Assembly (NCBI GenBank): GCA_025656455.1
Contig: JAHXHS010000004.1
Location: 123,934-187,933, forward strand
DNA: 64,000 nt
Direction: 5' to 3'
Origin: Candidatus Thiodiazotropha sp. (ex Epidulcina cf. delphinae)
Lineage (GTDB): Bacteria > Pseudomonadota > Gammaproteobacteria > Chromatiales > Chromatiaceae
Part shown: positions 26,543 through 35,829 of the stretch, in pieces
Layout of the letters: every line of letters begins with the position of its first letter
How positions within the stretch are numbered: position 1 is the first letter of the stretch
Translations under genes and position numbers: made by a program
Notes under the pieces: model-generated
Database searches by the model: none
Told to the model about the DNA's origin: nothing
What the model saw: only the letters and a program-made list of their open reading frames with translations

Positions 26543-27560
26543 CAAGATGTTCCATAAATATATCGACTAATTGCGGGTCAAATTGTTTTCCTCTGTGCTC
26601 ATTTATATAACTTACCGCCTTATCTATACTCCAAGCTTTTTTATAGGCTCGTTTGTGGGTGATCGCTTCAAAAACATCAGCCAGCGCAACAATCCTGCCA
26701 TAGAGGTGTATCTCTTCCCCTTTTAAGCCTCTAGGATATCCGCTTCCATCCCATTTTTCATGATGTTCATAGGCAATGATATCTGCGGTTTTTAATGTTT
26801 TTCTCTTTGAATGCTTGAGTATCTTATGGCCTTCTGCCGAATGCCCTTTGACGATGAGATATTCTTCATCAGTAAGGCGACCAGGCTTTTGGATGATTGC
26901 GGGAGGGATGGCCATCTTTCCCAAATCATGTAGAGGTGTTGCGTGATAAATTGTCTCTGCGTCTTCTTCTTTTAAACTCGGATGATAATGGGCCAACAGG
27001 TATGATAGCTCCGAAACCCGACGTGAATGCTGGCCTGTTTCATCAGATACGGATTCTATCAAGCCTGTCATTGCATAGATCATCTCTTTTTGACTCTCTT
27101 CCAGTTCGCTTAACATACGCTTCTCAGCAAACCTCGCCTTTGACTTCAATTCAAGATTATGTTGGTGGAGCACCTTTTTTGCGGTATATAGTTCGAGGTG
27201 GTTTTTGACGCGGGCCAGCAGCTCAGTCGGATGGAATGGTTTCGTCAGGTAATCAACCGCTCCCTCTACAAAGCCCCTGGAAATCGAGTCCGCATCGACC
27301 TTGGCGGTAAGAAAAATTACAGGGATATCCTTCGTCTTCTCATCGGCCTTCAGGCGGCGGCAGACCTCGAAACCATCGATACCCGGCATCATGATATCAA
27401 GAAGAACCAGATCAAAACGGTCATTTTCGATAATTGTTAACGCTTCTTCCCCATTTGTTGCAAAGGAGAAGTAATAGTTTTCCTCTTTGAGGATGTTCAT
27501 GGCAACTTGAATGTTGTCTGGAACGTCATCAACGATAAGAACACGATATGAGAGATCCAT
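26502..27560 (-). CDS. Response regulator with HD-GYP cyclic-di-GMP phosphodiesterase domain
   Basis: This 352-residue protein has an N-terminal REC domain (VLIVDDVPDN, phospho-acceptor in VLLDIMMPGIDG, FLTAK, KPF), a coiled linker, then HD-GYP with HDLGKMAIP, HSAEGHKIL, EHHEKWDGSGYPRGLKGEEI and ALADVFEAITHKRAY, the full metal-binding signature. It is expected to hydrolyse c-di-GMP to GMP upon phosphorylation. It is transcribed ahead of the triple-SBP kinase with overlapping ends, so these two form a coupled signal pair. Confidence 0.95.
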   Translation of the reverse strand: MDLSYRVLIVDDVPDNIQVAMNILKEENYYFSFATNGEEALTIIENDRFDLVLLDIMMPGIDGFEVCRRLKADEKTKDIPVIFLTAKVDADSISRGFVEGAVDYLTKPFHPTELLARVKNHLELYTAKKVLHQHNLELKSKARFAEKRMLSELEESQKEMIYAMTGLIESVSDETGQHSRRVSELSYLLAHYHPSLKEEDAETIYHATPLHDLGKMAIPPAIIQKPGRLTDEEYLIVKGHSAEGHKILKHSKRKTLKTADIIAYEHHEKWDGSGYPRGLKGEEIHLYGRIVALADVFEAITHKRAYKKAWSIDKAVSYINEHRGKQFDPQLVDIFMEHLDEFVQIVQKTYVR

Positions 27561-27740
27561 AAGTCAATCTCTATATAATTAATTGATGACTTATTATAGC
27601 AGCTAGGCAATATAGGGTAATTCTTCTCATTGCCCTTGGTCTACTTTGTCTATAATATTCAGGGATTTGAAGACATATATAGATGAATGACTTCATCTTC
27701 AACATGCTTCAGATTCATAATGTTATTGTAGCGTCTCCAA

Positions 27741-29063
27741 CTACCCCCCAGGCCCAATCTTCTGCAACTTCTGCTTCATCTCCAACGCTCGCGCCTTATA
27801 CCCGGGCGCCAACGAATGATTGGGGTTTAATTCTAAAATCTTATCCCAAAACCCGATAGCCTCATCCAATTCCTGTCTTCTAAACAACTGCATTGCCTGC
27901 CGATGATAACCATCGGTCAATCTGTCTCGAACCGCCAGTTGCGCTTCTTTTGCCTCGGCATTATCCGGGTCATATGTCAGCACCTGCGTATAGGTTTGAT
28001 AGGCCTCTTCGAATTTCCCCACATTCTGCTGATCCTGCGCATTTTGAAACAGTTTCTGCGCCTCGATCTTATCCTCGACCAGAATCAGTTTGTTGATCGC
28101 GGCCTCATCGGAGTCGAGGATGATCAGTTTTTCCAGGATCGAGCGTGCGTCATCCATGTTGCCCTGGCTGATCAGTTGATCGGCGTGCTCGTTATAGTAG
28201 CCGGCTAGTAGCGACGGGATCTTCTTAGACTGGGGATGATGGCTGCCTTCGCTTTCCAGCAGGTAGATTGCCGCGCCCAGATCGCCTTCGCTGCGCAGCC
28301 CCTTGGCGGAGCTGAGTATTTCATCAACGGTCGCTGGTCGGGCCTCCACAGGTTTTTCTTCTACTATCGCTTGTGGAGTGACAGACGCTTCTTCAATCAG
28401 TAGGTCTGGCGTTGTTTCAGTGGGTTTCTCCGTGACCTCAGGCTCGATGCTTGGCGTTTCCGGGGTCTCTGCCATGGGTTGCGTTGCGAGCGGTGGCTCT
28501 TGGGCGGTGGTTTTTGGCTTGGGCTTCGGCTTGCGTTTTTTGATCACTGGCCTCTCGCCGGGCACCCGGATGCGCTGTCCAGGCGCTAGTTTGCTGGGGT
28601 TTTCCAGCTTGTTGTACCGGGCCAGGATGACAAACTTCAGTGGATCCTTGAGAAACTTCTTGGCAATGATCGACAGGGAGTCTCCCGGCTCGACGTCATA
28701 GAAAAAGTTCTTTAAACCGAGGTACTCGATGGGGTCGGCGTCCATCTGCTCAAGGAGGTTGGTGGCAATCTGCAGAGTGGGTTTCTCCTGCAAAGCCCAG
28801 GTGAGCTGGTTGTGGGCATTGTCGTAGTCGCCTTGCTCCAGCTGTTGCAGCGCCTTGCGCACCCGTTGCGAGGGGGTCAGCGAGTCGGTGGGTGGCGGGA
28901 TGGTCTCCACCACCTCTTCCTTGGGCTCCTCTGTGACGACGGGTTCCGGCTGTTGGCGTGGGCCTAAGCCCTCACAGGCTGAAAGACTCAGGGTGATAAC
29001 AGTGATAATGAGGATCTTGACGAAATTTGGGGTGTCCTTTTTTACCTTCTTTACATCTTTCAC
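27741..29063 (-). CDS. LysM and TPR repeat lipoprotein downstream of the T6SS locus
   Basis: This protein has about 440 residues from a GTG at 29063; a longer frame to 29141 starts outside the likely signal peptide. It has a lipoprotein signal (LSLSAC) and then a Pro/Glu-rich stretch. A short TPR-like helix pair precedes a LysM domain (YDVEPGDSLSIIAKKFL to APGQRIRVPG). A second Pro/Lys linker leads to TPR repeats (AIYLLESEG, AYQTYTQVLTYDPDNAEA, AIGFWDKILELNPNHSLAPGYKARALE). It probably binds peptidoglycan and scaffolds an envelope machine. It lies 319 bases past the pppA end; its name in T6SS clusters varies. Confidence 0.85.
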   Translation of the reverse strand: MKDVKKVKKDTPNFVKILIITVITLSLSACEGLGPRQQPEPVVTEEPKEEVVETIPPPTDSLTPSQRVRKALQQLEQGDYDNAHNQLTWALQEKPTLQIATNLLEQMDADPIEYLGLKNFFYDVEPGDSLSIIAKKFLKDPLKFVILARYNKLENPSKLAPGQRIRVPGERPVIKKRKPKPKPKTTAQEPPLATQPMAETPETPSIEPEVTEKPTETTPDLLIEEASVTPQAIVEEKPVEARPATVDEILSSAKGLRSEGDLGAAIYLLESEGSHHPQSKKIPSLLAGYYNEHADQLISQGNMDDARSILEKLIILDSDEAAINKLILVEDKIEAQKLFQNAQDQQNVGKFEEAYQTYTQVLTYDPDNAEAKEAQLAVRDRLTDGYHRQAMQLFRRQELDEAIGFWDKILELNPNHSLAPGYKARALEMKQKLQKIGPGG

Positions 29064-29382
29064 AGCATTTTTCTCATAGTAAACAGGTTGGATTCCAGCG
29101 TGCTGCTGTCCGATTACCCCTCTCTCCCCCAGGGATAGCATTGGGTGAGGGGCGTTGAAAAGCCAATGTCTTGATTGTTTTCACTCCTTCATCCTGACCT
29201 TCTCTCTGTGGAAGAAGGGAGGCGCTTTTTTGATTTTGGTGATTGCCATGACTATCGTCCTTTAAGTAATCGGCCACAACAATCAGTCACATGGATGTCG
29301 GGCGGTATTAGTGAGATCGTGGTAGTGCATCTGACGCCACCGGCTATCAGACGGACAGGATCGCTCTGGTCAATATAGCAGA
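29064..29382. other. 319-base gap between pppA and the LysM/TPR gene
   Basis: No open frame of note, no convincing tRNA and no strong hairpin were seen. The region contains pyrimidine-rich stretches and probably the promoter of the LysM/TPR gene on the minus strand. It may separate the T6SS operon from that gene. Confidence 0.35.
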
Positions 29383-30138
29383 TCATGTCTCGGCGGGCGC
29401 GGCAACACTGGTGGATCGCGCCTGTACCAGAATCAGCGTGACATTATCCCGGGCGCCCCGGTCCAGCGTCAGGGTTATCAGTTGCTGTATCGCTTCCTGG
29501 AAGTTGTAACGGCCCAGGATCTCGGCGATCTCGGCATCCGTGACCTCCTTGTTCAGGCCGTCGCTGCAAAGCAAGAACAGGTCGCCGTTGCAGGGTTCGA
29601 AAATCTCCGCATCCAGTTCCAGGGCCTCTCCGGCGCCGACCGCGCGGGTAATGTAGTTGGCGATGGGGGATTGTTCTGCCTGATCGCTGGTGACTATGCC
29701 CTGTTCGATCAACTCTTCGACTTGGCTGTGGTCCCGGCTGAGCTGCTTGAGCGTTCCCCGACGATAGAGATAGATACGGCTGTCTCCCGCCCATTGATAG
29801 ATGCAGTAGCCCTGATAGGCGAGCAGGGTCACCACCGTGGAGCCGATGATTTCACCGCCGCGTTTTTGCGATTCGAGTTGCAGTTGCTGGTTGACCTGCT
29901 GCAGGCGCTGTTCGACGTCGCCGGCCAAGTGGCCGAGGGATTCGCCGGGAATGGTCGATTTGAGCTCCCTGACGATCATCCCTGACGCCAGATCGCCGGC
30001 GGCATGGCCGCCCATGCCGTCCGCTACCACCCAGATTCCCAGATCGGCGCGGTCGAGACAGGCGTCTTCGTTGATCGAACGCACCTTGCCTTTGTCGGTG
30101 CGATGAGCGGAGACCCAGTAGTAGCTGCTCTGGCTCAT
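29383..30138 (-). CDS. pppA: PP2C-family Ser/Thr phosphatase PppA of the T6SS
   Basis: This protein has 251 residues from the ATG at 30138; longer open frame is spurious overlap with tagF. PP2C motifs: NEDACLDRAD, VADGMGGHAAG, GSTVV, WAGDSRIYLYR, LLCSDGLNKEVTD and GARDNVTLI, carrying the metal-binding Asp residues. In characterised T6SS loci PppA reverses PpkA-driven phosphorylation of the FHA protein and switches secretion off. It overlaps tagF by 4 bases (ATGA), the usual arrangement for this pair. Cytosolic. Confidence 0.94.
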   Translation of the reverse strand: MSQSSYYWVSAHRTDKGKVRSINEDACLDRADLGIWVVADGMGGHAAGDLASGMIVRELKSTIPGESLGHLAGDVEQRLQQVNQQLQLESQKRGGEIIGSTVVTLLAYQGYCIYQWAGDSRIYLYRRGTLKQLSRDHSQVEELIEQGIVTSDQAEQSPIANYITRAVGAGEALELDAEIFEPCNGDLFLLCSDGLNKEVTDAEIAEILGRYNFQEAIQQLITLTLDRGARDNVTLILVQARSTSVAAPAET

Positions 30139-30926
30139 TGAGGCTGGGGGGCTTCGGAGGGTGCGAGTCCCATGGTGTAGGCGCCGGTCTCGATCTCTTC
30201 CCAACCGTGTTGCGTCCAAGCACCGTCGATCAGGGCGCTGGCGCCCTTGATCTGGGGAAGCCCCTGGCAGACCAGCAGGGAAGGGGATATGCGTTCCGAA
30301 CCCTGGGTCCACCACAGGCTGTAGGCGAACAGCAACTTTTTCATCAGGTGCGGAAGAAACAGGGGGTAAATGGTGCGCAGGGACGATTGATCGTCCAGGT
30401 GGGCATGCCAGGCGTTATTCAGTGGGGTCCCCCTCTCTGATTGAACGGGCGGATCCTCGACCTCCACGGCTGGCAGGCCAGCGGAGCGCAGCTGTTGTTC
30501 AAGGGACTCCATCTGAAAATCGTCTTCCAGGCAGGAGAGCGCGAGGCTCTCCATCCGCGCAAACCAAGCCTCGGATTGCTCCATGAACAGGAACAGGTTG
30601 AATTTGGGGTCGAGTTTGGCCGCCAGGGTGAAGGGATAGTAGCGCCCGACACGATCCACGCTCGGCATCAGGATCCCGGCCCAACCGTGTTCGCCACAGA
30701 TGCCGGGGGAGAGGGCAAAGCGCCACAGCGGGCTGGTGAGGTAGTTCTCCAGCCAGAAATCCCCGAGCTGTTCACGGCTGTTGGCGATTGCCTCCTGCAT
30801 CCAGGTCTCCCAGGGGGCGATGAATCCCCGCGGCAGGCGGCGGGTGACGAAATCGCCCAGGGAGGGGATCTTGCCGTAGAAGCCGGGGAAGTCTTCTTGC
30901 ATGGAGTTTAGAGTTTGTTCGGACAC
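30135..30926 (-). CDS. tagF: T6SS-associated protein TagF
   Basis: This 263-residue protein has the TagF/ImpM signature near the N-terminus (FYGKIPSLGDFVTRRLP, WMQEAIANS, WRFALSPGICG, PSVDRVGRYYPFT). TagF is a negative regulator that represses T6SS assembly in some species, fused to PppA in some genomes. The annotated start is a GTG at 30926 that overlaps tssM; an ATG eight codons on (30902) is equally likely. It couples to pppA through ATGA overlap. Confidence 0.93.
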   Translation of the reverse strand: MSEQTLNSMQEDFPGFYGKIPSLGDFVTRRLPRGFIAPWETWMQEAIANSREQLGDFWLENYLTSPLWRFALSPGICGEHGWAGILMPSVDRVGRYYPFTLAAKLDPKFNLFLFMEQSEAWFARMESLALSCLEDDFQMESLEQQLRSAGLPAVEVEDPPVQSERGTPLNNAWHAHLDDQSSLRTIYPLFLPHLMKKLLFAYSLWWTQGSERISPSLLVCQGLPQIKGASALIDGAWTQHGWEEIETGAYTMGLAPSEAPQPQ

Positions 30927-33900
30927 CGGAAATCTGCCAATTCTCGAAGCTTAAAGGGATTGAGGGCGCCACTGGCGCGCAATGCGAAACGGGATTTTCG
31001 GCCACCGACATCGAACTCCACTTTGATTGTTTCGGGGGAGTCGGTCGGCGTGCTCTTGGCCTGATCGATGATACGGAACCAGCCCCAGGGCCCATCTTCC
31101 GTGAGACCTGAAGGCTTGTTACCCGCGGGCGGGGCGAGCAGGATCTTGGTGTCGCTGACCCCGGAATCGTCCGGCCAGATCAGTCGGTTCCAGCGTGCGG
31201 GGCCATGGTTGTAGCTGACCCGCTGCTGATTGAGCAACAGGGTGATCTGGGTGATGGTGGTATCCATGCTCAGCGGCTTGATCTCAAAATTGATCTTGGG
31301 ATCCTGGCTGCCGGCGCTGAAAAAGGCGTCACGAATCACCGCGGCCCGCTGGAACTGTCTGAGGGTGCCGGTCGGTATGCCCAACGCGCGGTTGCCCGCC
31401 GCGTTCCAGCGCCAGACCCGGCGGGAGGTGTCGACGAAGTCCTGGAGATAGGTGTTGAAGAAATTGTCCATCATCCCACCCGGACCGAAAAAACGCCCGA
31501 AATCGCTGATGGTAGTCTCTCTGACGCTGCTGCGGTCGAGGGGGTAACGGCCCGCGAGGCTGCGCTGGCAAAAGGGAAGCAGCTGGGTGTTCCAGACTGC
31601 GTTCAGATGGGTCCTGACCCCGGAGACGGTGAGATTGGAACTGCCGTCCGCCAGGGAATTGAGCATTGCCGCCAGGGGACCCGGTTGCCGTTTCGCCTCC
31701 AGCTTGAGGCGGCTGATGACGCTCCCGCCGGCGGGATCCCTGGCCACATTGAAGGCCTGGTTGGATTGGTTGCCGGCGGACGCGATGGAGCTCATGTGGG
31801 CATACAGCTCATTGAGCATTTCCAGGGTCCTTTCCAGCGGCGCCTGTTCGCCCTCCTGGGTCTGGATCATCCGGTTCAGGCTGGCAAAGTGCTGATCGAC
31901 CGGCGTGGTCAGCAGGGCGTCCTGCGGCTCGCTCGATTCATCCGGGGCGACTTGCAGGATCGAGGCGAGCCGGCGGGTGATCCCGGAGGTGTTCCTCTCC
32001 ACCAGTTCGGCGGCCTTCTTTGCTCCGCCCGGCAGGACGGGCAGGCGAGAGAGGCTGGTCTGTTCCTGAACCAGGGTCAGGTAGCGGCGCAACGGCGAAG
32101 TCGGGCCCGAGAGGATGTTCAGGATCTCCACCGCCTGGCGCATGTTGCTGAACGGTTTGACCCTGACATCGGCCAGCAGTTGTTCCCAGATGCGGATGTA
32201 CTCGTCGTAGTAGAGGTCCTTGACCCGCCCGCTGAGTCTGACCAGATCGGTCTTGCCGATGATCTTCTCCAGATCGGGTCCGAGGATCCACTTCTCTTCC
32301 AGAAGTTGATTGGCGATCGCCAGATGATCCTTGAGGAACAGCTTGTGATAGCCCTCGTAGGTGAACAAGGCCGGGATCTCCTTGTCCAGGGGATCTCCGG
32401 AGCGGCGGCTGAACACCAACTCCGCATCCGCGCCGATCACCTGGGTCAGGCGCACCGGCGGGATCGAGCCGCCCTGGGTGGTTCGCTTCATGCGGTTGTA
32501 GACTCGGTCCGCCAAGGGCACCCGCAGCAGATCGTTGCGCACCCGGCCGACCAGGGTCTGGTCCAGCGGCAGGGTCGACGTCATCGGCATCTTTTCCAGC
32601 AGGGCATCGAGATGGCTGGCCAGCGCTTGGCGCGCCTGGGCGTTCTCGGCGCCGGGCAGGTTCAACTGCCACTGCAGCAGCAGCCAGGCCTTGACGGTCT
32701 CGGTATCGTAATGCTCCTTGTCCTCGAACATCAGATAGACCTTCAGGGCCTCGTAGAGATAGTCGGGATTGTTGCCCGGCTGGGTCAACTGATCTTCCAG
32801 GCTAAGGATGATGCGCGGCAGGAACAGGTTCTTCAGGCTGTTGTGGTAGGCGCTGATCGCCTCGCTGCCGAGTTTGTCGCCCTGATAGAGTCCCAGGCCC
32901 ATCAGCCAGGGTATCTCGGCCTCCCGGTCGGCGTAGCCGCCGGGGATCTGTCGGACCGAATCCAGGGCAGGGACCACATTGGTGAGGGTCAGGTCATCCG
33001 GCGCCACGGCGTTCACCTTCTCGTCCGCGGCATTGGCCTGCACCGCGACCAGGTCCACATAGCTCTGGTTACGGCTGTAGCTGGTAAACCAGGCGATCCC
33101 CGCCAGCACCGCCAGGGAGATGGCCCCGGCATAGCTCAGTCGCTGCAACCAGGCGCGCTGTCTCTCCACCCGGGTGTTGACCCCCGCCAGGTGGGATTCG
33201 GCAAAGACCAGGTCCTTGAACAGGCGATTGATGAAAAAGCTGCGGCCGGTGCCGGAGAAGGCGGGTGCGATCTGGCGGTTGAGGCCGAACTCCTGGGCCA
33301 TTGATCCGAGCAGGCGATCGATAGGGGTGCCTTCCTGGGTGCCGCTGGTGAAATAGATGCCCCGCACCATCGGGGTCTCCTGGAAGCGGTTGGCATTGAA
33401 CGCCTCGTGGAGAAAGCTCTCCGCCGCCTCGCGCAGGGCGCTGAACTGTTGCGGAAAGGAGTAGATCAGCACCCGGCGCTTGGCATCCCGTTCCTGTTCC
33501 AGGCGATCCAGCAGGCGTGCGTCGATACGCTTCTCCAGCGCTCTGAATTCGTTTTGGAAGTGGCCGATGCCGGTATCCTGATCATCCTTGTCGGTGAGGG
33601 GGAAGGTCATGCCCCAGACCTGGCTGCGCTCCTCCCGGCCCATGTTCTCGAAGAACTCATTGAAACCGGCCAGCAGGTCGCACTTGGTGAACAGTACATA
33701 GATCGGGAAGCGGATGCCGAAGTGATCGATCAGTTCCTTGACCCGCATGCGGATCGCCTTGGCGTGGTTGATGCGCTCCAACTCCGTCTGTTGCAGGATG
33801 TCCTCGACACTGATCGCCACCAACGCACCGTTGATGGGTCTGCGCTTGCGATGCTTTTTCAACAGATCGAGAAATCCCATCCAGGCGGCCCGGTCGACCT

Positions 33901-34495
33901 CTTCATAGCTGTCCTGGGTGGTGTAGCGGCCCGCCGTATCAAGCAGCACCGCGTCATCGGTGAACCACCAGTCGCAGTTGCGGGTACCGCCTATGCCCTG
34001 GACGGCATCGTTGCCCAGCTTGTCCGCCAGGGGAAAGTGCAGGCCTGAGTTGAGCAGGGCGGTGGTCTTGCCGCTGCCCGGTGGGCCGATGAACATATAC
34101 CAGGGGAGTTGATAGAGGTATTGGCGATTGTGTTTGCCGCCGACCTTTGACTCCTTGAGTATCCTGATCGCATCGTCGAGGCGCCGGCCAAGTATCTGCA
34201 CCTCCTCTTCAGATTCCCGGGATCTCGCTTCTCCGGCGTTGCTCTTCTGGCCGACCACGCTCTCCAGCATCTGCTGGTTCTTCTTGCGCGCCGCCAGATA
34301 ACGGCGTAACTGATTCAACCCCCACAGGAGAATCACCACCGCGATGGCGATCAGCCGCGCGGCCACGGAACCCAGGGGTTCGGCGCCGGCGATGGCGATC
34401 AGTGGTCCGACCAGCCAGATGATGACTGAGATTGCAATCAATCCCAGCACGGCAACGAACCAGCGGTTTTTTATGATTCTCAGGATGGCCTGCAT
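30908..34495 (-). CDS. tssM: TssM (IcmF/VasK), inner-membrane component of the T6SS
   Basis: This 1195-residue protein has the family length. Two N-terminal transmembrane helices (about 12-65), a Walker A motif (FIGPPGSGKTT, about 133-143) in the cytoplasmic GTPase-like domain, a third membrane helix (AGAISLAVLAGIAWF) and a large periplasmic domain with the C-terminal beta-domain (WGWFRIIDQAK). It binds TssL and TssJ to form the membrane complex. It overlaps tagF by 19 bases and is 15 bases after tssL. The Walker A lysine is intact. Confidence 0.97.
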   Translation of the reverse strand: MQAILRIIKNRWFVAVLGLIAISVIIWLVGPLIAIAGAEPLGSVAARLIAIAVVILLWGLNQLRRYLAARKKNQQMLESVVGQKSNAGEARSRESEEEVQILGRRLDDAIRILKESKVGGKHNRQYLYQLPWYMFIGPPGSGKTTALLNSGLHFPLADKLGNDAVQGIGGTRNCDWWFTDDAVLLDTAGRYTTQDSYEEVDRAAWMGFLDLLKKHRKRRPINGALVAISVEDILQQTELERINHAKAIRMRVKELIDHFGIRFPIYVLFTKCDLLAGFNEFFENMGREERSQVWGMTFPLTDKDDQDTGIGHFQNEFRALEKRIDARLLDRLEQERDAKRRVLIYSFPQQFSALREAAESFLHEAFNANRFQETPMVRGIYFTSGTQEGTPIDRLLGSMAQEFGLNRQIAPAFSGTGRSFFINRLFKDLVFAESHLAGVNTRVERQRAWLQRLSYAGAISLAVLAGIAWFTSYSRNQSYVDLVAVQANAADEKVNAVAPDDLTLTNVVPALDSVRQIPGGYADREAEIPWLMGLGLYQGDKLGSEAISAYHNSLKNLFLPRIILSLEDQLTQPGNNPDYLYEALKVYLMFEDKEHYDTETVKAWLLLQWQLNLPGAENAQARQALASHLDALLEKMPMTSTLPLDQTLVGRVRNDLLRVPLADRVYNRMKRTTQGGSIPPVRLTQVIGADAELVFSRRSGDPLDKEIPALFTYEGYHKLFLKDHLAIANQLLEEKWILGPDLEKIIGKTDLVRLSGRVKDLYYDEYIRIWEQLLADVRVKPFSNMRQAVEILNILSGPTSPLRRYLTLVQEQTSLSRLPVLPGGAKKAAELVERNTSGITRRLASILQVAPDESSEPQDALLTTPVDQHFASLNRMIQTQEGEQAPLERTLEMLNELYAHMSSIASAGNQSNQAFNVARDPAGGSVISRLKLEAKRQPGPLAAMLNSLADGSSNLTVSGVRTHLNAVWNTQLLPFCQRSLAGRYPLDRSSVRETTISDFGRFFGPGGMMDNFFNTYLQDFVDTSRRVWRWNAAGNRALGIPTGTLRQFQRAAVIRDAFFSAGSQDPKINFEIKPLSMDTTITQITLLLNQQRVSYNHGPARWNRLIWPDDSGVSDTKILLAPPAGNKPSGLTEDGPWGWFRIIDQAKSTPTDSPETIKVEFDVGGRKSRFALRASGALNPFKLRELADFRCPNKL

Positions 34496-34510
34496 GTTGT
34501 TAGCTGATGC

Positions 34511-35827
34511 CTATGGTTTTATCAGGGTGATCTCCACACGACGATTGCGTGCTCGACCCTCCTTGGTGTCATTGGATGCCAGGGGTTCGGCGGAACCCCG
34601 CCCTTCGCTCTGTATCCGTCCCGGCAGGGAGAGATCGAGCGCCAGTATCTTCGCCACCGACTCGGCGCGGGTCCTGGAGAGGTGCCAATTCGAGGGATAG
34701 CGAAGACTGCGAATAGGTATGTTGTCGGTATGTCCCACCACCAGGATCTCACCGTCCAGTTGCTCCATCGCGGTGGCGATGCGATTCAGCAAGGACAGGA
34801 ACTGATCGCTCACATCCACGCTGCCGGATGCGAACAGACCGTCACCGGCAATGCTCACGCTACCTTGTACATGGTCCTCTTCCACGCCGATCTTGCCCTG
34901 GGTGATTTCGTTCGCCAGCAGGATGCGCAGGGTCAGCGCCGGCTCCGACGCCGGCGGCGGCTTGCGCTCGACCACGGTTTGCACATTGCGCGCAATGTTG
35001 TGCAACTCGGCATGCACCGGATCGGATTTTACGTTCAGGCTGAGATTGAAACCGGAGAACATCAACAGCAGCAGCACACTGGAGACCGCCAGCACCACCC
35101 AGAGTGGAACGTATTGAACCAATGCGTTCTGTTTGAGATAGACCCCCTTCCAATTGCCGGAGAGATCACGCTCATACTCGTCATGATGGTTACGGATGGT
35201 GCGGTAGAGATTGTCGCGCAAGGACTGTAACTGGGCATAACCATCGGGCAATGGGCGGAAACGCCCCTCGAAACCGAATGAGAGGCAGATGTACATCAGC
35301 TCAAGCAACTCGATGTTCTTGGCCGGATTCTGTAACAGCTTCTGCAGCAGTTGAAAAAACTTCTCGCCGCCCCAGGCCTCGTTGTGCATCGTCACCAGCA
35401 GGCTTTGATCGCGCCAGATGCTTTGATTGCCCCAGGGGGTCGAGAGGACCATCTCATCGGTGGCTGTGCACAGTACATAGCGCGCCCAGAAGATCGTCTC
35501 CTTATCCACCCCGAGATCCTGCGCCTTATGCTCGAATGTTCTGAACTTTTCGATAATGCTGCTCTTCAGCGCCACCGGATCGGGGTGCGAAGGGGTATCG
35601 CGCAAGCGACCCAACAGGGAGAGCAACGATGAGGCCGCTATCTCCAGTTTATTGGCGCCCTGTCGTGTCGGCAGATTCGGCGCCGGAGCGGCCCTGAGTG
35701 GCGGCTCAGGTGATTGAGGCGCCGGCTGAGGAGTCGAGACAGGGCTCTTGCCGCCAGGTCTCGGGCGAATCACGGTGCGGTCGCCTGTCTCATTGGGCTT
35801 CATCCCAAATGGGTCGTCATGATCCAT
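34511..35827 (-). CDS. tssL: TssL with C-terminal OmpA-like peptidoglycan-binding domain
   Basis: This protein has 438 residues from the ATG at 35827; a TTG six bases upstream is also in frame. The cytoplasmic DotU domain (ILLSL region, YVLCTATDEMVLSTPWG, FEGRFRPLPDG) precedes a single transmembrane helix (LWVVLAVSSVLLLLMFSG) and an OmpA-like domain with HTDNIPIRSLRYPSNWHLSRTRA and EGRGSAEPLASN. OmpA-type anchoring is known in extended TssL proteins. It partners TssM; two bases separate it from the tssK stop. Confidence 0.97.
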   Translation of the reverse strand: MDHDDPFGMKPNETGDRTVIRPRPGGKSPVSTPQPAPQSPEPPLRAAPAPNLPTRQGANKLEIAASSLLSLLGRLRDTPSHPDPVALKSSIIEKFRTFEHKAQDLGVDKETIFWARYVLCTATDEMVLSTPWGNQSIWRDQSLLVTMHNEAWGGEKFFQLLQKLLQNPAKNIELLELMYICLSFGFEGRFRPLPDGYAQLQSLRDNLYRTIRNHHDEYERDLSGNWKGVYLKQNALVQYVPLWVVLAVSSVLLLLMFSGFNLSLNVKSDPVHAELHNIARNVQTVVERKPPPASEPALTLRILLANEITQGKIGVEEDHVQGSVSIAGDGLFASGSVDVSDQFLSLLNRIATAMEQLDGEILVVGHTDNIPIRSLRYPSNWHLSRTRAESVAKILALDLSLPGRIQSEGRGSAEPLASNDTKEGRARNRRVEITLIKP

Positions 35828-35829
35828 TA

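Noticed and set aside
31205..33304. Long antisense ORF over tssM (699 residues), and similar ones at 39220-41535 and 53239-55149
   Set aside because: They mirror strongly conserved T6SS genes; GC-rich codon bias opens antisense frames. Sequences are repetitive and have no recognised domain.
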